From contig JAVGWX010000012.1 of assembly GCA_036924085.1 (NCBI GenBank), positions 1,981,969-2,045,968 on the forward strand: a stretch of DNA of 64,000 nucleotides, written 5' to 3'. The number at the start of each line of letters is the position of its first letter. Position 1 is the stretch's first letter. Shown here piece by piece: positions 11,901 through 22,932 of the stretch. Origin of the DNA: Ariolimax columbianus (Eukaryota > Mollusca > Gastropoda > Stylommatophora > Arionidae). The notes beneath the pieces are model-generated. The model searched no databases. It was not told the DNA's origin and saw only the letters and a list, made by a program, of their open reading frames with translations. Position numbers and translations under genes: made by a program.

Positions 11901-13104
11901 CAGGGGAGGAGCAGTAAACAGGGGAGGAGCCGTAAACAGGGGAGAAGCCGTAAACAGGGGAGGAGCCGTAAACAGGAGAGGAGCCGTAAACAGGGGAGGG
12001 GCCGAAAACAGGTGAGGAGCCGTAAACATGAGAGGAGCCGTAAACAGGGGAGGAGACGCAAACAGGGGAGGAGCCGCAAACAGGGGAGGAGCCGTAAACA
12101 GGGGAGGAGCCGTAAACAGGGGAGGAGACGCAAACAGGGGAGGAGCCGTAAACAGGGGAGAAGCCGTAAACAGGGGAGGAGCCGTAAACAGGGGAGGAGC
12201 CATAAACAGGAGAGGAGCTGTAAACAGGGGAGGAGTCACAAACAGGGGAGGAGCCGTAAACAGGGGAGGAGCCGTAAACAGGGGAGGAGCCGTAAACAGG
12301 GGAGGAGCCGTAAACAGGGAAGGGGCCGAAAACAGGTGAGGAGCCGTAAACAGGAGAGGAGCCGTAAACAGGGGAGGAGACGCAAATAGGGGAGGAGCCG
12401 CAAACAGGGGAGGAGCCGTAAACAGGGGTGGAGCCGTAAACAGGGGAGGAGACGCAAACAGGGGAGGAGACGCAAACAGGGGAGGAGCCGTAAACAGAGG
12501 AGGAGCCGTAAACAGGGAAGGGACCGAAAACAGGGGAGGGGCCGCAAACAGGGGAGGAGCCGCAAAGAGGGGAGGAGCCGCAAAGAGGGGAGGGGCCGTA
12601 AACATGGGAGGAGCCGTAAACAGGGGAGGGCCGTAAACAGGGGAGGGCCGCAAATAGGGGAGAAGCCGCAAACAGGGGAGGAGACGCAAACAGGGGAGGA
12701 GCCGTAAACAGGGGAGGGCCGCAAACAGGGGAGGAGCCGCAAACAGGGGAGGAGACGCAAACAGGGAAGGGGCCACAAACATGGGAGGGGCCGTAAACAG
12801 GGGAGGGGCCGCAAACAGGGGAGGATCCGTAAACATGGGAGGGGCCGTATACAGGAGAGGGACCGCAAACAGGGGATGGGCCGCAAACATGGGAGGGGCC
12901 GTAAACAGGGGAGGGGCCGCACACAGGGAAGGGGCCGCAAACAGGGGAGGAAACGCAAACAGGGGAGGGGCCACAAACAGGGGAGGGCCGCAAACATGGG
13001 AGGGGCCGCAAACAGGGGAGTGGCCGCAAACATGGAAGGGGCCGTAAACAGGGGAGGGGCCGCAAACAGGGGAGGGGCCGTAAACAGGGGAGGTGCCGCA
13101 AAGC
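8914..13104. repeat. 18-bp minisatellite, 4.2 kb, about 230 units
   Basis: The unit is GGGGAGGAGCCGTAAACA with recurrent variants (GACGC, GTCGC, GCAGT, AAGGGGCCGAA, shortened GGAGGGCCG). Variant patterns recur in order: CAGAGGTGGAGTCGC occurs at 9241, 9907 (666 bp, 37 units, later) and 11865 (1958 bp later). Large blocks have therefore been duplicated. Since 18 is divisible by 3 and several frames lack stops, giant overlapping frames arise on both strands (1079, 880, 713 and 673 codons minus; 365 plus). None has a plausible start context, domain or non-repeat core, so I do not annotate them as genes. Confidence 0.95.
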
Positions 13105-13737
13105 AGATCGCCCCTAGCCTAACACGGCCAATTGGTAGCTAGGAAGAAGAACATTATTTTTTCTCACAGCCAGGTAGCCACAAATTAGGCTGGCCTTCCC
13201 TGACTTGATTTCTATTTTTAGAAGACGTGTAAGAGACTATGTTTCTTTATGTTCCTGACTCAGCCGACTCTAAAATCCGTATGACGCTTCGCTACTGATC
13301 AAATGTAGAGTATATTGCCAAAAATGGCCAAATGATATCAGTCAATAACTCTGAGAATCCAACCAGGAAAACACGCTGAGAACTCATATCATCACAATAA
13401 AGCCAGGTTTTCTGGGAACCGGCTGCTGACTTTATGACAGCCATAAATGTGGCTATCACGACCAGGATCAGACATTACCTGTACACCAAATGTACTTTAC
13501 CTACACTCCTTCCAGTCCGCTCATCTACACTCCCCTCCCCACCTTTATCTCTGTCGCTGATCTACAGAACTGGTAGGCAAACTTCGGCCGTAGGCCCTGC
13601 AATCCCAGGACTAAATATCCTATTAACGGCTCGAGGTGGTTCAAAGCAATGACTTGTAGTTGATTCCTGACTTAGAGCGGTCAAAGTGGAATACATTCAA
13701 TAGATGTGGCGCTTATAAACATATTCATCAATAAATA
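13105..13737. other. unique-looking spacer
   Basis: No tandem structure is seen. The 72-codon frame at 13434-13652 has no features I can interpret, and I see no RNA gene. Confidence 0.5.
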
Positions 13738-14085
13738 CACACACACCCAGGCGGACGCACGCCCACACCCACACACACCCAGGCGGACGCACGCCCACAC
13801 ACACCCAGGCGGACGCACGCCCACGCCCACACACACCCAGGCGGACGCACGCACACACACACCCAGGCGGACGCACGCTCACGCCCACGCACACCCAGGC
13901 GGACGCACGCCCACACACACCCAGGCGGACGCACGCACACACACACCCAGGCGGACGCACGCCCACACACACCCAGGCGGACGCACGCCCACAGACACCC
14001 AGGCGGACGCACGCCCACGCCCACACACACCCAGGCGGACGCACGCCCACACACACCCAGGCGGACGCACGCCCACACACACTAG
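13738..14085. repeat. 26-bp minisatellite (ACACCCAGGCGGACGCACGC)
   Basis: Thirteen or so copies of a roughly 26-bp GC-rich unit. The conserved core is CCCAGGCGGACGCACGC and the CA-rich part varies in length (CCCACACACA, CCCACGCCCACACACA). Length changes in the CA run suggest slippage. The 116-186-codon frames here are artefacts. Confidence 0.92.
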
Positions 14086-14499
14086 CAATATTCCATTACT
14101 GATGACAGAAGTAAATCCCAAATTGTAATAGATTTTGAATATCAATTTAAAATTCTTTTGACAAAAAATGTCTGTGTGTGTGTGCGCGTGACTGTGTGTG
14201 TGTGAAAAAGTACGTGAATTGTGCGTATTGAATGTTATCTGATAAACAGCGTCTTTATAAAAAAACTGCCAAGCTGACCTGGTTCCTTCTCGGGTCAGTG
14301 TGACATAGATCTGGCCGCATATAACCAAATAACAACACCAGTGATAATGCTTGACCGCTCCCAAAATGTAAAACATGGACATCCAATTATTTGACTCGCA
14401 TATCTCACTCACTTTGTCTTGCACAATTCGCCGACTCAAAAGAAAACAAAAATTGTTTCAAGTAAAATATTCAGCGTTTAAAAGTTACATTCTGAAATT
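14086..14499. other. spacer with a (TG)n microsatellite
   Basis: A TGTGTGTGTGCGCGTG...TGTGTGTGTG stretch lies at about 14171-14203. The rest is unique-looking. The ATG at 14375 opens a frame that runs into the following 27-bp array. Confidence 0.55.
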
Positions 14500-15685
14500 G
14501 AGAAATCAATTGTGTGGCTTCAATAAGAGAAATCAATTGTATGGCTTCAATAAGAGAAATCAATTGTATGGCTTCAATAAGAGAAATCAATTGTATGGCT
14601 TCAATAAGAGAAATCAATTGTATGGCTTCAATAAGAGAAATCAATTGTATGGCTTCAATAAGAGAAATCAATTGTATGGCTTCAATAAGAGAAATCAATT
14701 GTATGGCTTCCATAAGAGAAATCAATTGTATGGCTTCCATAAGAGAAATCAATTGTATGGCTTCAATAAGAGAAATCAATTGTATGGCTTCAATAAGAGA
14801 AATCAATTGTATGGCTACAATAAGAGAAATCAATTGTATGGCTTAAATAAGAGAAATCAATTGTATGGCTTCAATAAGAGAAATCAATTGTATGGCTTCA
14901 ATAAGAGAAATCAACTGTATGGCTTCAATAAGAGAAATCAATTGTATAGCTTCAATAAGAGAAATCAATTGTATGGCTACAATAAGAGAAATCAATTGTA
15001 TGGCTTCAATTTCAGAGCGGAGGCAGAGGCACTGAGGGCGGCAGTGGAAGAAATGGTGACACACAAAGAAAATGAAAGCCATATAGTCCTGCTTACAGAT
15101 GCTCTCGCCGTAGTCACAGCGCTAAAAAGCCAGAAAAACACTGAGCTTAATGACTTAAGAGCAGCACTCTGCAAACTGTGCCAGCAGTCCGCACCAAAAA
15201 GGGTAGTGATACAGTGGGTCCCATCACACTGCAACATCCAAGGCAACGAGGAGGCAGACAGACTGGCAAAAGAAGGTGCAAGACTACCACAAACAGATAC
15301 TAGTGTGACGTACGAAGAGTCAAAACGGCTTATCAAAGCCAGATACATGACCAAATGGGAAACCGAACATACTGGTTACACCAAAAACGATGCCTATTAC
15401 CAGTTGAACCGAAGAGAGCAGGTCGTTGTCTTCAGACTTTGCACTGGCCACAATAGACTGAGGTACCACCTATTCAACAAATTGAAGAAAGGTGGTACCG
15501 ACGAATGTCCGTGCGGTACCGGTAAAATGACAGCTGAACATCTGCTGCAGAACTGCCCGACATACGAGGATCAGAGAGAGCAGATGTGGCCATCACCAGT
15601 GGAACTGCAAGACAAGCTCTATGGTAGTGGCGACAGCCTCAGGATGACCGCCGCTTTTTTCGAAAAAATAATGGTTACTGTCTGA
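14375..15685 (+). pseudogene. chimeric frame: minisatellite peptide fused to truncated RNase H/C-terminal domain
   Basis: An ATG at 14375 opens 436 uninterrupted codons. The first ~32 residues are unique and about 180 residues are RNQLYGFNK-type repeats. From about 15011 the frame enters the retrotransposon ORF2: AEAEALRAA, LLTDALAV, NEEADRLAKEGA, then the CPCGTGKMTAEHLLQNC zinc-finger-like motif, ending at its natural stop. The first RNase H aspartate (in TDGS) lies upstream of the truncation, so the domain cannot be catalytic. The retrotransposon part has no stop or frameshift, unlike the copy at 4569-6089. Expression is unproven and chance in-frame fusion is the simplest reading. Confidence 0.7.
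14500..15010. repeat. 27-bp minisatellite, left part of a split array
   Basis: About 19 copies of a 27-bp unit (AAGAGAAATCAATTGTATGG plus CTTCAAT). The unit has no stop in one plus frame, giving a repeated nine-residue peptide RNQLYGFNK. The array is cut by a retrotransposon at 15011 and resumes at 15721. Confidence 0.95.
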
Positions 15686-15720
15686 CTACGTACGAAGAAG
15701 AAGAAGAAGAAGAAGAAGAA
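15011..15720 (+). mobile_element. second 5'-truncated copy of the RNase H non-LTR family
   Basis: The insertion starts inside RNase H and ends with a (GAA)n tail at about 15694-15720 after the same CGTACGAAG end as the copy at 4571-6112. At the 5' junction the bases CAAT fit both the array (GGCTTCAAT) and the element (AGCAATTTCAG), which is microhomology typical of 5'-truncated LINE insertion. TTGTATGGCTTCAAT abuts both sides (14996-15010 and 15721-15735). It could be a 15-bp target duplication, but the array itself supplies this sequence. Confidence 0.9.
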
Positions 15721-16008
15721 TTGTATGGCTTCAATAAGAGAAACTAATTGTATGGCTTCAATAAGAGAAACTAATTGTATGGCTTCAATAAGAGAAATCA
15801 ATTGTATGGCTTAAATAAGAGAAATCAATTGTATGGCTTCAATAAGAGAAATCAATTGTATGGCTTCAATAAGATAAATCAATTGTATGGCTTCAATAAG
15901 AGAAATCAATTGTATAGCTTCAACAAGAGAAATCAATTGTATGGCTTCAATAAGAGAAATCAATTGTATGGCTTCAATAAGAGAAATCAATTGTATGGCT
16001 TCAACAAT
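15721..16008. repeat. 27-bp minisatellite, right part of the split array
   Basis: About ten and a half further copies of the same unit as 14500-15010. The first two copies share an AAACTAATTG variant not seen on the left side. Confidence 0.93.
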
Positions 16009-16317
16009 GCTTTTCAAAATGAAAGGTTCGTATCATATACTTTTGAATGAAACAAACATAGCCGCAAGCCAGATTTGAACCAGAACTCTAAGGATTTCTA
16101 CATTTCCTCGAGTCAGTGGACACTTGTTGAAGATCGAACTCTCAAAATGCTAAACCAAACGGAAAGAATAATCACAGCAGCTATGAGACCAATGTGACAC
16201 GCCTAACGTGGTCAGGGACACCAAACAGGCCTAGCACTTCCTAGTCACAGACGGACACCAACTAAAATTAACACATGACACCTGGTCCCACAACGCGGAC
16301 TGTTTCTTACCGCTTCA
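16009..16317. other. spacer with a weak tRNA/SINE-like B-box on the minus strand
   Basis: Read on the minus strand near 16065-16085, the sequence GGTTCAAATC fits a Pol III B-box. No convincing A-box or folded tRNA is visible, so I do not call a gene. The rest is unique-looking. Confidence 0.3.
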
Positions 16318-16445
16318 AGATAATACTCAAGTCAGTAGCCCCCAATACTCAAGTCAGTAGCTCCCTCCCCCCCCCCAATACTCAAGTCAGTAGCCCCCAA
16401 TACTCAAGTCAGTAGCCCCCCCCCCCCACCCCCCTCCAAATACTC
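16318..16445. repeat. short repeat CCAATACTCAAGTCAGTAGC with poly-C tracts
   Basis: Four to five copies of a roughly 20-bp unit are separated by C-runs of different length (up to about 11). Confidence 0.85.
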
Positions 16446-16805
16446 AACAGTTTTGGCCCAAGACTTAAGAATATCTCATGTACTGTCTATCCACAGATGG
16501 GTCACACGTCTTACGTACTGAAAATGACTCAACTCTGGGGGGTTGGTGTTTATCGCACAAATGTTGGTCCCTTGACTTATTTATCTAGGTATCCATCCGT
16601 TAGTCTGATTTGTTAGTACCCTTATACCTTTTTCTCTCGTTTTCTATCACGGTCTATCTGTAGTCAGCTCTGAGTTATCCAGAGGATTCTCACTATAGTA
16701 AACATGTGATACTGTTGTGTGAGTGTGAGTTACGGTGTGCTACAGTTCTCCTGCAATGTCTGCACCGTTCGGCCCGGCACATCCACTCCCTTATTTTTTA
16801 GGGTT
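16446..16805. other. unique-looking spacer
   Basis: No repeat, gene or element end is recognised. Confidence 0.5.
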
Positions 16806-17030
16806 AAATCTGTCTGGCGTTTGTCTGTTCTCAGTCTGCAGACAAGACAAGAAGTTGGTGTTTGTCTGTTCTCAGTCTGCAGACAAGACAAGAGGTTGGT
16901 GTTTGGTTGTTCTCAGTCTGCAGACAAGACAGCAGGTTGGTGATTGTCTGTTCTCAGTCTGCAGACAAGACAAGAGGTTGGTGTTTGTCTGTTCTCAGTA
17001 TGCAGACAAGACAGCAGGTTGGCGTGTGAA
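16806..17030. repeat. 41-bp minisatellite
   Basis: Five copies of a 41-bp unit (TCTGTTCTCAGTCTGCAGAC then AAGACAAGAGGTTGGTGTTTG). The first unit is preceded by AAATCTGTCTGGCGTT. A single, diverged, unexpanded version of this sequence is found at about 25020-25075, so the array grew from one unit of a dispersed sequence. Confidence 0.9.
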
Positions 17031-17044
17031 GTAGGTCTTCCTTC

Positions 17045-17308
17045 TCCTAGCTGAGCTGCCTTCCTAGGCTTACGTGCCTCATCTACCTAGTCGCTACCTT
17101 CCTAGGCTTACGTGCCTCATCTACCTGGTCGCTGCCTTTCTAGGCTTACGTGCCTCATCTACCTGGTCGCTACCTTCCTAGGCTTACGTGCCTCATCTAC
17201 CTGGTCGCTACCTTCCTAGGCTTACGTGCCTCATCTACCTAGTCGCTACCTTCCTAGGCTTACTTCCTCATCTACCTGGTCGCTGCCTTCCTAGGCTTAC
17301 GTGCCTCA
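17045..17308. repeat. 38-bp minisatellite, left part of the array split by LTR element 1
   Basis: About seven copies of a 38-bp unit (CTTACGTGCCTCATCTACCT then GGTCGCTACCTTCCTAGG). The array breaks at GTGCCTCA and continues at 22933 with CTCATCTACCTGG. Removing the element plus one CTCA restores a perfect unit. Confidence 0.94.
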
Positions 17309-18251
17309 TGTAGCAGATCCTCTAATTCTTTGCCCTGGCCGTGATCTAACTTAGAACATTCTCACACTCATCCACATCATCATGACCATACTCAGTAAAT
17401 GACATATCACACAGCAGGTGGCATATTTATTAAATCATACTCATATCATAGAATGAGTAGAGAAATTACAAACACAATATAATACATATCTTAACTAAAC
17501 ATTCTACTAAAACGGGAATTATAAGCATTAGCTATTGATGGAATTCCCAACTAACTAAAAACCCAGTTCTATTGCCTTGCAATTACATCCCACACACATC
17601 GCCTTAACTGCGTCTTCAACACACCTTATCAAATACTCTTCCTCACAGAAATCCCCTCAGGCGGGCGATCTCGACATACTCGTTCACAATGTGTCCTTGC
17701 TTACAAACACACGTTCAGATTATCTATTAATGCAAAACTCACACACCTATTTGAGCGATCCTGTTCTATCACTAAACATTCGTCCAACAGTCTATCAATC
17801 ACTCCTCTACCTAAGTCGGTGAGTTAAACATACTATCCACATTCAGTCTCTCTCTCTCCTCCATACAGCCTCTCACTCTCCATCTCTCCTCCAGCCTCTC
17901 ATCCAGCCTCTCGAGCTAAACTTTGTCTCGAGTTATATATCCTCAAGCAAGACCAGAGCTTGACCAATCGATCTCAGGTATGGTCATCTTCAATTCCAAT
18001 TGGAACGAAACACTTTGCACACCTGTCACTCATTCTCTCGCAGCAAGCCCCGTTGCCAATTTCGTCTGTCAATCAATCTCCCCCTACCAAAATCGGAAGG
18101 CCAGTGGTCAGTTTCTACCTGTCCACATTCCTTAACCCAACTGTTCTCCTTTGCTGAGACAGTGAGTGACCTTGACATGCATTCATGTAGCTTTAAGCTT
18201 TAACATGTTCAGGCATCCTAAACTCCCCTTGCTCCGGCGGGAACTGTTACA
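17309..18251 (-). repeat. LTR of copy 1 (3' LTR in element orientation)
   Basis: Begins TGTAGCAGATCC and ends GGGAACTGTTACA. The complement of a TATA motif lies at 17933-17939, in the element's orientation. The open frames seen in this LTR (81 and 70 codons) recur in all four LTRs on the antisense strand and are not genes. Confidence 0.93.
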
Positions 18252-19504
18252 TTACCTCCCTAAACTACAGACCGAAACATGGATGGTCATTTTTTATCAT
18301 CTGGCAAATGACCACCATTTTCGTCTCTACTATCCAAAATGTAAACCTACTCCTGTTTACAACTTCACTCACATCGTACATGCCTTGAAAAGAAAACACT
18401 GTCACGCCATTTTCGTCTCTACTATCCATAATGTAAACACCACTCCTGTTTACAACTTCACTCACATCGTACATGCATAAAAAGACATGTCATTTGATAC
18501 ATATAAACTTTTTGTAATACATACACAATCAATACAAGCAGAAGAAAAACACTGTGGCTGGGCGTTTTTACAACACAAACCAACACTTTTACATCGTTTT
18601 ACAGTCAAATTCACCTAAGTCTGTCCCTGCGGGACCTTTAACTCATCAAAACAGAAACACCTTAAGGAATTCTCCTTACTCATTGAGGTCAATATACCTC
18701 GACCTGTTCCCGTGCCTTCCTCTAAGGACACGAACCTTCATTGTTACACACGACCAGTTCAGGTCAATTTTCTCAGGCGGTCTCATTACACGCCTGGCCG
18801 ACGATTCACTTCATACTAACTCCTGTGAGGCCACGAATTTACGTGGGTTATCCTCAGGCTAGTTATCATTGTCTCTCTTGACAGCTATCCCCTCTCAAAG
18901 AAAACAGCAAAATTCTTTATGTTTCCCACAAAAACGATATTTGACAACATATGTCATAGTCAATATTAAAACTTCTGATCAATGTAGTCTTCTCTGCAAA
19001 GACTCCACATACATGTGATTCTGGAACTCGTGGTGACTTGTGCTTGCGGAGGCCTACAGTCTGGATGAGATATACTGCTCTGTAGATCACCTAAATAACC
19101 TGTATCAAATACCTGTAAACATGATGATTCAACAACAACAAAAACAGAACAACAAAACACAAGACAAATGCATTGCATACAATGTCGAAACCCAAACAAT
19201 AAATACAAATGTCAAAATATTTGCACGCATACTTATGATATCAATATTTCAGTCAGCAAGTATAACACGTTGATACTGTCAGGATATGTAATCATGTTTA
19301 AACAACAAAACAACAACAAAATAAAGAAAAATTCAATGCATACTATATCGACCATACAACCCACTTAAAATGCAAGTAATACCATTAGTCAAAACCCAAA
19401 CACCAAATACAAATGTCAAAATATTTGCACGCATACTCATGACCAAGTGCCATCAACCTTCACTCCTGCTCGTGCCCCACAGATGAGCACCTGTTAATGC
19501 CCCC

Positions 19505-19605
19505 TTTATAAGATACTAAACTATGACTAAGTTCTACTAGAATATGTCACTAAACTATGACTAAGTTGTAACTTAATCAGATACTAAACTATGTCTGAGT
19601 CAAAA
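19505..19605. repeat. internal repeat of LTR element, short form
   Basis: Two to three copies of ACTAAACTATGACTAAGTT-type sequence. The homologous stretch in copy 2 (43930-44150) is expanded. Confidence 0.7.
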
Positions 19606-20121
19606 GTCAAAAACCGAATCGTCCACATGTCGAATTACGTCATGCTGTAACCCTACTAGTCCAGGTGCAGTCTTTGTCACGAGGAATCAAAACCGAGTGT
19701 TGTGATCTAACTATTTCACCGTTGTTTCCACAAATTCCCCGAATCAAAGCTACCTGGTCAGATATTAACCGAAGCATCGCGTCCACGTGTTACCTTGCGT
19801 CACGTAATCATTACCTGGCGCATCCAGCTATCCTGCGTCTCTTGTTCGTTCTGTCCGTTTCTCTGGTCGGAAATGTCCCTTTGATCTCGGTCAGTCTTCG
19901 CTTCAGACTGACCGTCCGCTCATTGTCTGGCGTTTACTTGAGACAACGAATTCAAAGGAATTTTTAACATCTGGTCATTCCTCCATCTCTATACCCTACC
20001 CCCTAATTATCCAAATCTCCGTTTCCCAAGGATAACGGTAGATGAAACAAATTTTATGCAAATGCATACATTAACTGGAGTTTCACATGATAGCCCATGT
20101 GTGTAAGTACTCCACACGACT

Positions 20122-21679
20122 TTACCTAATTCCATTTCTGATTTCCATGTTTTTGGCTAGCGTCAGTAAACATTGCATCAACCGTTCCTTATCACTACTG
20201 CTTATTTTAACCAGACTATGCGTTGCCCCATCAGCTGTCTCTGATTGCTGCGCGATTTCCTCCTGTAAAACGCCCATCGTCTGGTCTGTTTGTTTCACGG
20301 TTGTTTGGTTCGTACCCACCGGTTCTCTGGTAGTGTTACGTACACTTACATCGTCCGCTACTTCAGCCTTCCGTCCATCTGTATTCACTATTTGTGGGAA
20401 AGACTTTTCACACTGTTCGTTTGACTGTTGGCTTATCTTGAACTGAGATCTTTTCATCTTTGCTTCGATGACTGGTTCGCTGTCCTGGCTGTGGTTAACC
20501 TGTCTTTCCCTTTTCTTCGTTTTCCTTAGAAACTCTGTTCCTCTTTTGTTGGCTGCTGTTGGTGCGTCCGTTTCGCATTCCAACTGTGCGTCATTCCCAC
20601 TTCCTTCCTCGGTGGCCGAAGGGTTGTCCCTTCTTTCGGTCTGTTCAACAACTTCTCCCGCATGGCTAGGACCTGGCTTGGGTGGGCACGAAACCATAGC
20701 TGGTCCTGCCACCATTCCTCCTCCTCTCCTTTTCTTCTTTATCTGACGAATCTTTGACTATTTCCTTGTTCGATTCGTCGTCGACTTTAACTAATGTTCT
20801 ACCAGGCTTGACCACAAGTTCCTGGTAAACTTGGCTCCTTTCAGCACGCCCGACCATGTTAATCGACGTAATACCCTCTTCCTGAATTCTCGGCCTACAC
20901 TGTCCGATGCGGTAACATTTTATCTGGACCTCTGAGCGAACGTTTGTCTCGGTTGCATTGCGTAACCTGCCCTCCGTCCCTAACTTTTCTGGATACACAA
21001 AACCTGTATCTCTTTCTTTCTGTCCATCCGCCTCGTGCTCAAAGTCTCTTTGATAGCTCCTGTTCTGCCTCTCCGTCTGTAACCGTGCAAAAGGCCTCTT
21101 GTGGGCTAAGAATCTGCCCGATTCAAACTTCTGCCCAACCATTCCTCCTCCTCTCATTTGACTTGGCCTCTGCACCTGGGTCAAACTCCCCTTTTTGCCA
21201 ACTCTTTCCAGTCGTCCACACACGTCCGTCCTGAGATTTCCACCTCTGTCCCTCCACGGATCGGAATGTGGAACTTGGATGGGCTTCCTACTCACTTTCC
21301 TACCACTCTGTCCCCTTTCAAAATACTGGACCGTGTTTACTTCTGTGATTTCTTGATTTCTTCTTTCCTTCCTAGCTGGTTTGAAAGCTCTGTTTTCAAA
21401 CTGTTGCAACAGCTGTCGCAGCTTCCATTGGAGATCTTTTTCCTGTCTTTCCAGCCGAATAACTCTGCTTGTTAGTTCTCTTAGCTGGTTTTGTAGTTGA
21501 CTTCTGTCCTCCCACTTATCGCTGACTGTAGCTCGTGCCATGAAAGGCTTGTTTTTGACAAACAGTCCTCCTCTTCTCCAGGAACTGTTAATATTCCGAA
21601 GAATATTAGGGCATCCGATAGACAAATGTCCAAAAGCTAGACAATGATAACATTGTTTAACATTGTTTAACCTCGACAT
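20122..21679 (-). pseudogene. gag-like zinc-knuckle protein, copy 1, frameshifted
   Basis: The first ATG is at 21679 and starts MSRLNNVKQ. A single CCHC knuckle (CYHCLAFGHLSIGC, C-x2-C-x4-H-x4-C) occupies residues ~10-23. A long Gln/Arg/Leu-rich segment around residues 60-105 (QLRELTSRVIRLERQEKDLQ) looks like a coiled coil. The remainder is basic and Lys/Glu/Arg-rich. Compared with copy 2, one extra base in the A/G-rich stretch near 20735 shifts the frame, so the reading ends at 20666 and the C-terminal part continues in another frame from about 20715 to 20122. The knuckle sits at the N-terminus, not at the C-terminus as in ordinary Gag, and no capsid region is recognisable. Confidence 0.75.
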
Positions 21680-21958
21680 ATTGAATAAACCCGTCTGGCC
21701 CACCCAAAAAAAATTATAAGACTGTCAAGTACGCACAAAGTCTTGTCAATAATACAACAATGGGTGGAAGAAAAATGTCACACTTACCAGTCAGATGATT
21801 GGAAAAGCTGTCTATGGTAACTAACACTCTAACCACTAGCTACTCCTCTATTCCTAACTTCACACACACAAGTTATATATAACTGCAACACTTGTGTTAC
21901 ACAGGCAAATAAAGATCTGTAGCTACACACACTATATTTATAAATCTATAACTATCCG

Positions 21959-21973
21959 TGGTCACTGGCACCA
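21959..21973 (-). other. candidate primer-binding site, LTR copy 1
   Basis: Fourteen bases inside the 5' LTR, read on the minus strand, the sequence TGGTGCCAGTGACCA begins with TGG as tRNA-primed sites do. The tRNA was not identified, and the equivalent site in copy 2 differs after TGGTGCC. Confidence 0.35.
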
Positions 21974-21987
21974 AAATAATAATAACG

Positions 21988-22932
21988 TGTAGCAGATCCT
22001 CTAATTCTTTGCCCTGGCCGTGATCTAACTTAGAACATTCTCACACTCATCCACATCATCATGACCATACTCAGTAAATGACATATCACACAGCAGGTGG
22101 CATATTTATTATATCATACTCATATCATAGAATGAGTAGAGAAATTACAAACACAATATAATACATATCTTAACTAAACATTCTACTAAAACGGGAATTA
22201 TAAGCATTAGCTATTGATGGAATTCCCAACTAACTAAAAACCCAGTTCTATTGCCTTGCAATTACATCCCACACACATCGCCTTAACTGCGTCTTCAACA
22301 CACCTTATCAAATACTCTTCCTCACAGAAATCCCCTCAGGCGGGCGATCTCGACATACTCGTTCACAATGTGTCCTTGCTTACAAACACACGTTCAGATT
22401 ATCTATTAATGCAAAACTCACACACCTATTTGAGCGATCCTGTTCTATCACTAAACATTCGTCCAACAGTCTATCAATCACTCCTCTACCTAAGTCGGTG
22501 AGTTAAACATACTATCCACATTCAGTCTCTCTCTCTCCTCCATACAGCCTCTCACTCTCCATCTCTCCTCCAGCCTCTCATCCAGCCTCTCGAGCTAAAC
22601 TTTGTCTCGAGTTATATATCCTCAAGCAAGACCAGAGCTTGACCAATCGATCTCAGGTATGGTCATCTTCAATTCCAATTGGAACGAAACACTTTGCACA
22701 CCTGTCACTCATTCTCTCGCAGCAAGCCCCGTTGCCAATTTCGTCTGTCAATCAATCTCCCCCTACCAAAATCGGAAGGCCAGTGGTCAGTTTCTACCTG
22801 TCCACATTCCTTAACCCAACTCTGTTCTCCTTTGCTGAGACAGTGAGTGACCTTGACATGCATTCATGTAGCTTTAAGCTTTAACATGTTCAGGCATCCT
22901 AAACTCCCCTTGCTCCGGCGGGAACTGTTACA
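21988..22932 (-). repeat. LTR of copy 1 (5' LTR in element orientation)
   Basis: Nearly identical to 17309-18251. It carries two extra bases near the right part (CCAACTCTGTTCTCC against CCAACTGTTCTCC) and one A/T difference in the TTATTAAATCATAC segment. Confidence 0.93.

Larger units (their letters stand above)
17309..22932 (-). mobile_element. LTR retrotransposon copy 1, gag-only, minus orientation, 4-bp TSD CTCA
   Basis: A complete 5624-bp element with LTRs at 17309-18251 (943 bp) and 21988-22932 (945 bp), each bounded by TG...CA. The target duplication CTCA lies at 17305-17308 and 22933-22936. The LTRs differ by only one substitution and a 2-bp indel that I can see, so the insertion is young. 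The internal region codes on the minus strand for one protein with a CCHC knuckle. I see no aspartic protease, RT (YxDD), RNase H or integrase. A ~94-bp tandem duplication at about 18310-18480, just inside the 3' LTR, distinguishes this copy from copy 2. It must be mobilised by another element, if at all. Confidence 0.93.

Noticed and set aside
8836..13101. Minus-strand frames of 673, 713, 880 and 1079 codons and a plus frame of 365 codons
   Set aside because: They consist wholly of the 18-bp unit read in stop-free frames, overlap each other on both strands, and have no domain or unique core.
20087..21475. Plus-strand frames of 92-119 codons within LTR element 1
   Set aside because: They are antisense shadows of the gag-like reading frame.
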